Origin: RPQJ01 sp963744735
GTDB lineage: Bacteria > Pseudomonadota > Gammaproteobacteria > Steroidobacterales > Steroidobacteraceae
Direction: 5' to 3'
NCBI GenBank assembly: GCA_963744735.1
Contig: CAVUVH010000005.1
Span: forward strand, 62,001 to 126,000
DNA: 64,000 nucleotides
In this document: positions 39,158 to 46,849 of the stretch, one piece after another
Numbering within the stretch: the stretch's first letter is position 1
How the letters are laid out: each line of letters begins with the position of its first letter
Notes under the pieces: model-generated
Databases searched by the model: none
What the model was told of the DNA's origin: nothing
Seen by the model: only the letters and a program-made list of their open reading frames with translations
Program-made: the position numbers and the translations under genes

Positions 39158-39850
39158 CTAGAAGAAGCTGAAGCTCGGCTCCGGCGCTGCACGGATGGCG
39201 AGCGCCAGCGCACCGGCCAGCAGCAGCACGATCACGACCGCGCGCAGCGAATGTGACGACCGGATCGACTCGGCGGCGCCCGGCTTGCGTCCGCCCCACA
39301 ATGCGCGGGTCAGTCCGCGACGACGCACGAGGTCGTACCAGGCCACGGCCAGCAGGTGCAGGCCGATGGCGGCAAGCAGCACATTCGAGTTGAGGGCATG
39401 CACGCGGGTCAGCAGGTTGCTCGTGCCCTGCGTGATCCAGCCGTAGAACGGACCGGCGTTGGCGATTTCGTCATTGGCGAACAGGCCGGTGCCGGCCTGT
39501 ACCAGCAGGAGCAACAGGAACACCACGACGGAGACGCCACCCAGTGGATTGTGGCCCGCCGCGGGGTACGGCTCGCGACCGCGCAGGTACGCCGCAATGA
39601 CGCCGGGCGGGCGCAGGAACGAACGGAAGCGCGAGTGGCGCGTGCCGACAAAGCCCCAGATGCAGCGGAAGCTCACCAGCACACAGGCCGCGTACCCCAG
39701 GCGACGGTGCCAGTCGAACCACTCGATGCCCGCGTAGTGCGTGGCGAACGAGCCCGCGACGACCAGCACCAGCAGCCAGTGGAACGCGCGCAGCGGCCAG
39801 TCCCAGACCAGTGCCGCGGGGGCGAGGGGTTGCGCGGAATCCCGGGTCAT
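39158..39850 (-). CDS. Cytochrome b561 family membrane protein
   Basis: A 230-residue integral membrane protein with four to five helices. Candidate haem ligands are in WPLRAFHWLLVLVVAGSFAT, HYAGIEWFDWHRRLGYAACV, LLTRVHALNSNVLLAAIGLH. The layout is that of b561/Ni-hydrogenase-type cytochromes, which pass electrons between quinones and periplasmic c-type cytochromes. I start at 39850 (MTRDSAQPLAPAALVWDWPL). The convergent cytochrome c-prime gene is the natural partner by this family's usual pairing. Confidence 0.88.
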   Translation of the reverse strand: MTRDSAQPLAPAALVWDWPLRAFHWLLVLVVAGSFATHYAGIEWFDWHRRLGYAACVLVSFRCIWGFVGTRHSRFRSFLRPPGVIAAYLRGREPYPAAGHNPLGGVSVVVFLLLLLVQAGTGLFANDEIANAGPFYGWITQGTSNLLTRVHALNSNVLLAAIGLHLLAVAWYDLVRRRGLTRALWGGRKPGAAESIRSSHSLRAVVIVLLLAGALALAIRAAPEPSFSFF

Positions 39851-39969
39851 CGAGCCTCGTTCGTGGTCGTCCTGGCGCTGGATTCTGGCGCAGGCCGTGG
39901 TGACTACCAAGTCGATTTCACCTACCGTGGCGTCCTGTCGTGCGGCCCGCCGGGCGTTGTTGCCGAGTC

Positions 39970-40911
39970 ATGCCCAACCTTGACCCCGTCATCCTGTTCT
40001 TCCTGCTTGGCGCCTGCGCAGGCCTCGCCCGGGCCGAGCTGCGCCTGCCGGCCGCGATCTACGACTTCGTCAGCACCCTGCTGCTGCTCGCGATCGGGCT
40101 GAAAGGCGGCGTCGAACTCGCGCGCGCCGGCGAGGGCATTCCCGCGGTCGAGCTGGCCGCCCTGCTGGCGCTCGGCTTCGGCCTGCCAGTGCCCGCCTTC
40201 CTGGCAGCGCGCTACCTCGGCGGCCTGTCACGCGCGGACGCCGCCTCGCTCAGCGCCCATTACGGCTCGGTCAGCGTCGGCACCTATGCCGTGCTGGTGA
40301 GCCACCTGGCGCTGCAGGGGATCGCCTACGAGGCGCGCGCGCCGGTCTGGGTGGTCGTGCTGGAGGTGCCGGCCATCCTCGCCGGCATCCTGCTGGCACG
40401 CGGGTTCTCCGCCGGCATCGCCTGGAAGCCGCTGCTGCGCGAACTGCTGCTCGGACGCAGCATCGTGCTGCTGCTCGGCGGCCTCGCGATCGGCTGGGTC
40501 GCCGGCCCCGAGGGCACGCAGTCGATCGCGCCGCTGTTCTTCGACCTGTTCAAGGGCATCCTCGCGCTGTTCCTGCTGGAGATGGGCCTGATCGCGGCGA
40601 CGCAGCTCGGCGCCCTGCGCCGCAACGCGGTGTTCCTGGTCGCCTTCGGCCTGCTGATGCCGCTGTTCGGCGCCGTGGTCGGCGCGGTCCTCGCCCGGCT
40701 GATCGGACTCTCCCTCGGCGGCACGATCGTGCTGGCGACGCTCGCGGCCAGCGCCTCCTACATCGCGGCGCCGACGGCGATGCGCACGGCCGTGCCGGAG
40801 GCGAACCCGGCGCTGTCGCTGACCGCCTCGCTCGCCATCACGTTCCCCTTCAACATCATCGTCGGCATCCCGCTGTACCAGTGGCTGGCGACGGTGATCG
40901 CCGCGGCCTGA
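39970..40911 (+). CDS. sbtA: Sodium-dependent bicarbonate transporter SbtA family permease
   Basis: A 313-residue membrane protein with about ten helices. It starts MPNLDPVILFFLLGACAGLA. LRLPAAIYDFVSTLLLLAIG and LKGGVELARAG match the conserved SbtA start, and AHYGSVSVGTYAVLVSHLAL the substrate-site region with its GSVS. The second half mirrors the first, ending ASYIAAPTAMRTAVPEANPA. The family (PF05982) imports bicarbonate with sodium in cyanobacteria and occurs in other bacteria, where the role is less clear. The next gene encodes the PII-like SbtB, which supports this call. Confidence 0.92.
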   Translation: MPNLDPVILFFLLGACAGLARAELRLPAAIYDFVSTLLLLAIGLKGGVELARAGEGIPAVELAALLALGFGLPVPAFLAARYLGGLSRADAASLSAHYGSVSVGTYAVLVSHLALQGIAYEARAPVWVVVLEVPAILAGILLARGFSAGIAWKPLLRELLLGRSIVLLLGGLAIGWVAGPEGTQSIAPLFFDLFKGILALFLLEMGLIAATQLGALRRNAVFLVAFGLLMPLFGAVVGAVLARLIGLSLGGTIVLATLAASASYIAAPTAMRTAVPEANPALSLTASLAITFPFNIIVGIPLYQWLATVIAAA

Positions 40912-40921
40912 GGACATCCGC

Positions 40922-41224
40922 ATGCAGCACTACACCCGACGCATGGTCACGATCGTGACCGAAGCCGCGCTCGAGCGGGCACTGGTGACGGAACTCGAGG
41001 CGCTGGGCGTCAAGGGCTTCACGATCACCGATGCGCGCGGCAAGGGCAGCCGCGGCACGCGCCAGTCGGACTGGGTGCAGGAAGGCAACATCCGCGTCGA
41101 GGTGATCTGCGACCCGGCGCTCGCCGACCGCATCGCCGGGCACGTGCGCGACAAGTTCTACGCCAACTACGCGATGATCCTGTTCCTGCAGGATGTCAGC
41201 GTGCTGCGCTCGGACAAGTTCTGA
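40922..41224 (+). CDS. sbtB: PII-like protein SbtB
   Basis: A 100-residue PII-fold protein starting ten bases after sbtA with TGAGGACATCC as ribosome site. The beta-alpha-beta core is RMVTIVTEAALERALVTELE and GVKGFTITDARGKGSRGT, where the T-loop begins; QEGNIRVEVICDPALADRIA and ILFLQDVSVLRSDKF complete it. SbtB trimers bind adenine nucleotides and gate SbtA. The cyanobacterial C-terminal cysteine loop is absent. Confidence 0.9.
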   Translation: MQHYTRRMVTIVTEAALERALVTELEALGVKGFTITDARGKGSRGTRQSDWVQEGNIRVEVICDPALADRIAGHVRDKFYANYAMILFLQDVSVLRSDKF

Positions 41225-41225
41225 C

Positions 41226-41748
41226 ATGAGCGCGCCGCCCGGACAAGCTGTGCCGGAAGCAACGGCGGGCGCCGGGCTGGCGCTCTCCCCCGAATCGCTG
41301 CCCGCCGCCTCGCTGCTGCGGCGTCTTGCGGCCATGATGTACGACAGCCTGCTGCTGCTCGCGCTGCTGATGATCGTGACGGCGTGCTTCCTGCCCTTCA
41401 CGGGCGGCGAGGCCGTGCGCTGGCAGTCGTTTCCGTTGCTCACGCTGCTGTACTGGTGCGTGCTGGCCGGCGCGGTGCTCGTTTACTTCGGGCTGCCCTG
41501 GACAGCGCGCGGCCAGACGCTTGCCATGACCACCTGGCGGCTGCGCGTGCAGCGCGACGACGGCTGCCTGCTCGACCTGGCGCGACGTCGCTGTGCGACT
41601 GTCGGCGAGCCTGCTGTCCTGGCTGCCCGCGGGACTGGGCTTCATCTGGGTCCTGTTCAGCCGCGACCGGCGCGCCTGGCACGATGCGCTGTCCGGCACG
41701 CGGGTCGTCGTGCTGCCGAAGCGTCCGCGCCCGGCGAAGCGACGTTAG
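41226..41748 (+). CDS. RDD family membrane protein, one frameshift
   Basis: About 173 residues. LLRRLAAMMYDSLLLLALLM holds the Arg and Asp of the RDD signature in helix one. Two more helices follow, then LPWTARGQTLAMTTWRLRV, typical of RDD proteins. A shift near 41577 moves to the frame reading LSWLPAGLGFIWVLFSRDRR and AWHDALSGTRVVVLPK, the second signature, ending at 41748. The start follows the sbtB stop by one base, so it may be in the same operon. The role is unknown. Confidence 0.85.
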
Positions 41749-41768
41749 GCGAACTGCATCAGGCGAGC

Positions 41769-41830
41769 GATCCGGGGCTTCCGCCGAATCGCGGAAAGGC
41801 AGATACGCGATTCGGCGGAAGCCCCGGATC
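41769..41830. repeat. Perfect 25-base hairpin with conserved loop (copy 4 of 5)
   Basis: Arms 41769-41793 and 41806-41830 are perfectly complementary over 25 bases. The 12-base loop, read on the minus strand, is TATCTGCCTTTC, flanked by CGCG on both sides. It lies 20 bases after the RDD gene stop. It may act as a terminator, but no T-run follows. Confidence 0.85.
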
Positions 41831-41888
41831 ACTCGCTCGATACGCGGCGCCTGGGCGAGTCGTTCGGCAGACCGAACGCCTCGCACGG

Positions 41889-41990
41889 CGCAGGTGAAGT
41901 CGGCGCCCCGTCGGGCCGCATTCGCAGGTGAAGTCGACACGCGGTGAGAGTCGACACGACGCAGCTGGCAGGTCGACGCCCGGTGAGTCA
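41889..41990. repeat. Direct repeats within the 41749-42178 gap
   Basis: CGCAGGTGAAGTCG occurs at 41889-41902 and 41923-41936. GTCGAC-anchored words ending in CGGTGAG recur to 41990. No reading frame in this 430-base gap looks coding; its content is these repeats and three hairpins. Confidence 0.5.
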
Positions 41991-42001
41991 TCATGCGCCG
42001 T

Positions 42002-42028
42002 GCGAGTTTCGGCCCTGGCGAAACTCGC
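42002..42028. repeat. Ten-base perfect hairpin
   Basis: GCGAGTTTCG (42002-42011) pairs with CGAAACTCGC (42019-42028) around GCCCTGG. It lies between copies 4 and 5 of the conserved-loop hairpins but does not carry their loop. Confidence 0.6.
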
Positions 42029-42045
42029 TCAGGCGCGGTATCGCA

Positions 42046-42119
42046 GGCCGGGGTCGGGGATTCTTTCCGCCCCGCGTGTCTGCCTTTCCGCGGGGCGGAA
42101 AGAATCCCCGACCCCGGCC
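42046..42119. repeat. Perfect 31-base hairpin with conserved loop (copy 5 of 5)
   Basis: Arms 42046-42076 and 42089-42119 are perfectly complementary over 31 bases. The 12-base loop TGTCTGCCTTTC is flanked by CGCG exactly as in copy 4, but the stem sequence is different. It lies 60 bases beyond the 3' end of lptG. Confidence 0.88.
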
Positions 42120-42178
42120 CTGTCGTTGCCGAGACAGATTTGCGCCGAACCCCGAAGCAGGTCAGGGCAAGGCGAGCC

Positions 42179-43251
42179 TCAGCGGTTGCGCCAGAGCAGC
42201 GTGCCCGTGACCGCCGCGAGCAGCGCCGTCGGCAGCCAGCCCACCAGCCATGGCTGCAGCCCGAACAGCTGCCCGCTGCTCTCCAGCATCTGGCTCAGCA
42301 TCACGAAGCCCGCGCCGATCAGCACGCCGATCACGGTGCGGGCACCCTGCCCCGAGTTGCGCATGGAGCCCAGGCAGAATGGCAGCGCGAGCATGATCAC
42401 CAGCAGCACTGCGACGAAGCGCGCGATGCGCGACCAGAACGCCGCCTCGAAACGTCGCCGACTGCAGTTCGTTGCGCTGGAGGTGCGCGATGTAGCCGCG
42501 CAGGTCGCGCATGCCCATCATTTCCGGTTCGGCGACCGCGAGGCCGAGGAACTCGGACGACAGCGAAGTCTGCACGTCGCGCTGCGCCTCCCGCACCAGG
42601 CCGGCCGTGCCGTCCGCGGCAAAGGTCGTGCCGACGATAGTTCTCCAGCCGCCACACCTTGTCGCCGGGAACGCTGGCCGACTCCGCGCGGCCGACGGCC
42701 AGCAGGCGGCGCGAAGGATCGAGCTGGAACACCTTGATGCCGCCGAACCGCGCGCTGCCGGACTGCTGGTCGACGCTGATGATGGTGTTGCCGTCGCGCA
42801 CCCAGGTGGCGCGGCTGCCGGCCAGGCTGTATTCGTCGAACTTGGCAAACACCTTCATCTGCCGCGCGTACTGGCCGAGCGGCGGTGCGACGTATTCGCC
42901 GATGAGGAACATCAGGGCCGCCAGCAGCACGCCCGCGCTGCCCAGCCAGGCACAGAATCGCGCCGTGGTCACGCCGGAGGCCCGCATCACGACCAGTTCG
43001 CTGCCGCGCGCCAGGTTGCCGAGCCCCAGCAGCGAACCGATCAACGCCGCGATCGGCAGCAGCTGGAACAGGTAGCTCGGCAGGTTGAGCGCGACGAACA
43101 GCAGCGCCTGTGTCGCCGTGTAGTCGCCGACGCCGATGTCGTCCTGCTGGCCGATGAACATGAACAGCGCGCCGAGCGCGAGCAGCACCAGCATCACCAG
43201 CAGCGTGTAGGCCAGTACGGTGCGGACGACGTAGCGACCGAGGACTCCCAT
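42179..43251 (-). CDS. lptG: LPS export permease LptG, two frameshifts
   Basis: Inner-membrane permease of the LptB2FG transporter that extracts lipopolysaccharide. It starts MGVLGRYVVRTVLAYTLLVM and contains DDIGVGDYTATQALLFVALN, PSYLFQLLPIAALIGSLLGL and GSELVVMRASGVTTARFC, the LptG coupling region. Frameshifts near 42640 and 42420 separate the periplasmic jelly-roll (EFLGLAVAEPEMMGMRDLRG) from the last helices (MLLVIMLALPFCLGSMRN, GLQPWLVGWLPTALLA). The stop is at 42179. As written, the frame upstream is continuous with lptF. Confidence 0.9.
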
Positions 43252-43259
43252 CACGCGCC

Positions 43260-44377
43260 TCAGGCCGCCACGGCCGCGGGTCTGCGCCGTCGCGGCCAGC
43301 GCCAGGCGCCAGGTCCTGCCCGGGTGCAGCTCGCGCCAGAGCAGCCACGCGGCCAGCAGCAGCGGCAGCAGGTGCACCCACCACATGCCAAGGTCGCCGC
43401 CCGGGGACTCCTTCTGGATCCAGACGCGGACGGCGGCCAGCAGGTTCGAATACAGGAAATAGGCGACCACCGCGTAGCCGACCCGCGCGAAGCGGCCCTG
43501 TCGGGGTCGCAGACGGGCGAGGGGCACGGCCAGCACCGTCAGCACCAGCGCCATGACCGGCACGGCGATGCGCCAGGCCAGCTCGGCGCGATCCTTCGGC
43601 TCATCGGAGGCGAGCAGCGATGCCGTACTCCGGGTCTCGACCCTGCCCTGGCCCACCCTGGCATCGGGCAGGCGCACCGGGATGCCGTGCTCGCGGAACT
43701 CGACGATGCGCCAGTTCGGGGTGCCGGGCACGCCTTCGTAGCGACGGCCGTCGTACAGCACGAACATCTGCTCGGGCTGGCCTGCGCCGCGCTGCACCGC
43801 GCGCTCGGCCATCGCGATCTCGACGCGATCGCCGTCCGTGCGCTGCACGAACACGCCGAACAGCTCGCCAGACTTCTCGACCCGCTCGGCGTAGAAGACG
43901 GCTTCACCGCCGGCAAAGCTGCGGAAGCGGCCCGGCTCGAGCGCGCCAAACTGTGCCGCGCGGGTGGCCTCGACGCGCAATTCGGCCGACTTGACCCAGG
44001 CCGCCGGGATGACCCGCAGCGACAGCACCGCCAGCAGCGCCGCCACGACCACGGCCAGCAGCGCGACCGGCTTGTAGATCCTGAGCGGCCCGACACCGCA
44101 GGCGGTCATGGCCGTCATCTCGCTCTCGTGGTACAGGCGGCCGAGCGCGAGCACGATGCCCAGGAACAGGCCGATCGGCACGAGGATGGTGAGCTGCTGC
44201 AGCGTCGTGAGCCCGATCAGCGACAGCGACGATCCCCGCCGGAAAATCGTTGCTGGCCGCCTGGCCGAGCAGCCGCGCCAACTGGTTCGAAAGCAGCACG
44301 ATCAGCAGCACGCCGGTCACGCCGACGAACGTCCAGGTCACTTCGCGCAGCAGGTAACGGTCCAGGCGGGTGAGCAA
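43260..44377 (-). CDS. lptF: LPS export permease LptF, frameshifts
   Basis: Partner permease of LptG. It starts MLTRLDRYLLREVTWTFVGV with the typical membrane entry VLLIVLLSNQLARLL. After a shift near 44232 it continues PIGLFLGIVLALGRLYHESE and MTAMTACGVGPLRIYKPVAL, the family coupling helix, then the periplasmic domain and YAVVAYFLYSNLLAAVRVWI. In the written sequence no stop separates it from lptG; a one-base change near 43290 would give TGA at 43260-43262, eight bases before the lptG ATG. It is divergent from pepA. Confidence 0.88.
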
Positions 44378-44499
44378 AGTTCGCGGGCCTCGGCGGGAAT
44401 CGGTAAACTCGCGCGCTGCAGTTTAACGGGCGAACCGGCCGGCGGGTACCTGAAACGCCCGGCCAAGCGTGCGCCGCAACCCAGACAAAGGACCGACTG

Positions 44500-45980
44500 A
44501 TGCGCCTGTACGCCGCAACCACCGCCCCGCAACGCCAGAAGACCGACTGCGCCATCGTGGGCCTGCACGAAGGCGGCAAGCTGTCGGTCGCCGGCGTCGC
44601 GCTCGACGCCGCGCTCAAGGGCCGGCTGAGCCGGGTGATCAAGCGCGGCGACGTGCATGGCAAGCCGGGCGAACTGCGCCTGCTCGACACGGACGGCGCG
44701 GCCTGCGAGCGCGTGTTGCTGGTGGGCCTCGGCAAGCCTGGCAGCTTTGGCCGCAAGCAGTATCGCAAGGCACTCGTGTCCGCCCTGGGCGCGCTGGCCA
44801 AGACCGGCGCGCGTGACGCCGTGAGCTACCTGGGCGAAGCGATTGCGGAACCGGATGCGTACTACGACGCGCGCCTCGCGGCCGAGGCCCTCGGCGCCGC
44901 GCTGTATCGCATCCCGGTCATCCGCAGCTCGCGCAAGCCGGCCGCGCCGGCGCTCAGGTCGTTCGGCTTCGCGGTCGCCGCCGGCACGCAGAAGGCGGCG
45001 GCACAGCGCGGCCTGGACCACGGCCAGGCGATTGCCGCGGGCACTGCGCTCACCCGCGATCTGGCCAACCTGCCGGCCAACGTCTGCACGCCGGGATACC
45101 TGGCGCAGCAGGCGAAGGAACTGGCGCGCGCGCACAAGTCCGTGAAGGCGCAGGTGCTGGACGAGCGCGAACTCAGGCGCCTGAAGATGGGATCGTTCCT
45201 GTCGGTCACCAACGGCACCGACGAACCGGCCAAGCTGATCGTCATGCGTTACAGCGGCGGCCGCGCCGGCGCGGCCCCGGTGGCGCTGGTGGGCAAGGGC
45301 GTGACGTTCGACAGCGGCGGCATCTCGCTGAAGCAGCCGCCCGGCATGGACGAGATGAAGTTCGACATGACCGGTGCCGCCAGCGTGTTCGGCGCGATCA
45401 AGGCCGCTGCGGAGATGGAGCTCAAGCTCAACCTGGTCGGCATCGTCCCGGCCTGCGAGAACATGCCGAGCGGCCGCGCGACCAAGCCGGGCGACATCGT
45501 CCGCAGCATGTCGGGCCAGACGATCGAGGTCATCAATACCGATGCCGAGGGGCGCCTGATCCTGTGCGACGCGCTCACCTATGCGCGCCGCTTCAAGCCG
45601 GCGGTCGTCGTCGACATCGCCACGCTGACCGGCGCCTGCGTCATCGCCCTGGGCGCGCACCACACGGCCGTGATGAGCAACGACGACGAACTCGCGGGCG
45701 AACTGGTCGCCGCCGGACGGCGCGCCGAGGACCGCTGCTGGCACATGCCGATGAGCGAGGAATACCACGACCAGCTCAAGAGCAATTTTGCCGACTTCGC
45801 CAACGCCTGCGGGCGCGATGGCGGCGCGATCACGGCAGCGTGTTTCCTGGCCAAGTTCACCGATGGCCTGCGCTGGGCACACCTCGACATCGCCGGCACG
45901 GCCTACCTGACCGGTCGCACAAGGGCAGCACCGGCCGCCCGGTGCCGCTGCTGATGGATTTCCTGCTCGGCCGGACCTGA
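44500..45980 (+). CDS. pepA: Leucyl aminopeptidase, one frameshift at the end
   Basis: Hexameric M17 zinc aminopeptidase; in E. coli it also binds DNA at carAB and Xer sites. About 493 residues. The N-terminal domain starts MRLYAATTAPQRQKTDCAIV. The catalytic domain has LVGKGVTFDSGGISLK with a metal ligand, MKFDMTGAASVFGAIKA, ACENMPSGRATKPGD and the M17 signature NTDAEGRLILCDAL. A shift near 45916 precedes the last residues GRPVPLLMDFLLGRT, found in the next frame and ending at 45980. Confidence 0.95.
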
Positions 45981-45998
45981 GCCACGGCGGCGCCGCGC

Positions 45999-46436
45999 AT
46001 GGGTGCGCCCCAGGTCGACTTCTACACGCTCAGCGCGACGGACCGGCGCGCCCGCCTGGTCGCCGCCTGCCGGCTGGCGGAAAAGGCCTGTGAGCAGGGC
46101 CTGAAGATCGTCGTGCGCACGGCCAGCCCGGCCGAGACCGCCGAAGTCGACGAACTGCTGTGGACCTTTGCCGACAGCAGCTTCGTCCCGCACAGCGTCT
46201 GGCCGACCGACCCGGACATGGCCGGCCTGACCCCGGTGCTGGTGGGCGCCTCCGCCCTGCCCGATTCGCACCGGGACGTCCTGATCAACCTGGCGGCCGA
46301 TGCGCCGGGCGATTTTTCCGCCTATGCTCGGGTCTGTGAAATCGTGGGCGGCGACGAGGAAGCCAGGAAGGCCGGCCGTCACCGCTGGCGCACCTACCGC
46401 GAGGCCGGGTGCGCGCCGGAAGCACACCCCATCTAG
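45999..46436 (+). CDS. holC: DNA polymerase III chi subunit
   Basis: Clamp-loader accessory subunit that links the replisome to SSB. 145 residues starting MGAPQVDFYTLSATDRRARL; ACRLAEKACEQGLKIVVRTA and ETAEVDELLWTFADSSFVPH match HolC, followed by PVLVGASALPDSHRDVLINL. It sits between pepA and valS, its usual place. Intact. Confidence 0.94.
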   Translation: MGAPQVDFYTLSATDRRARLVAACRLAEKACEQGLKIVVRTASPAETAEVDELLWTFADSSFVPHSVWPTDPDMAGLTPVLVGASALPDSHRDVLINLAADAPGDFSAYARVCEIVGGDEEARKAGRHRWRTYREAGCAPEAHPI

Positions 46437-46460
46437 CCAGTCCGGAGCCGGGTCGACGCC

Positions 46461-46748
46461 ATGAACACGCTGCCTGCGGATGAGATCCCGGTCCTGACGG
46501 ACATCGTCGAGCCGAACACCGGCTCGGAGTCCGCGTTCATCAACGACACCAGCCGCTTCCTGCGCGAACTGGAGTCGCACCTGACGGCGGTCGTGCACGA
46601 GCAGGCCGACGAACTGGTGCACAACGCCCTGCGCGAGATGGAGGCCCTGCTGCTCGAGCAGGTGTCGGACCGGCTCAAGGCCGAGCTGCCGCGGATCGTC
46701 TCCCGCGTGATCGCCGAGCACTTCCGCGGTCCGGGCCTCGCCAACTGA
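46461..46748 (+). CDS. Small acidic hypothetical protein between holC and valS
   Basis: A 95-residue acidic, helical protein: MNTLPADEIPVLTDIVEPNT, then FLRELESHLTAVVHEQADEL and LREMEALLLEQVSDRLKAEL, a likely amphipathic or coiled-coil segment. There is no membrane helix or known motif. It begins 25 bases after holC in the same direction, so it is probably co-transcribed. Proteins of this kind recur at this locus, without known function. Confidence 0.75.
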   Translation: MNTLPADEIPVLTDIVEPNTGSESAFINDTSRFLRELESHLTAVVHEQADELVHNALREMEALLLEQVSDRLKAELPRIVSRVIAEHFRGPGLAN

Positions 46749-46787
46749 ATTGCCCTCACCCGGCCTGTCGGCGACCTGCGCGCGGCG

Positions 46788-46813
46788 ACCTCTCCCACTG
46801 GCGTGGGAGAGGT
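46788..46813. terminator. Eleven-base hairpin upstream of valS
   Basis: ACCTCTCCCAC (46788-46798) pairs perfectly with GTGGGAGAGGT (46803-46813) around TGGC. This word is a widespread intergenic element in xanthomonad-like genomes. It could end the pepA-holC transcript, though no T-run follows. Confidence 0.5.
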
Positions 46814-46818
46814 GACCG

Positions 46819-46824
46819 TATAAT
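46819..46824 (+). promoter_or_regulatory. -10 box for valS
   Basis: A perfect TATAAT 26 bases before the valS ATG and five bases after the hairpin. A -35 would lie inside the hairpin arm and is not recognisable. Confidence 0.5.
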
Positions 46825-46849
46825 CGACGGTTACCGCACGAGGCCGTCG

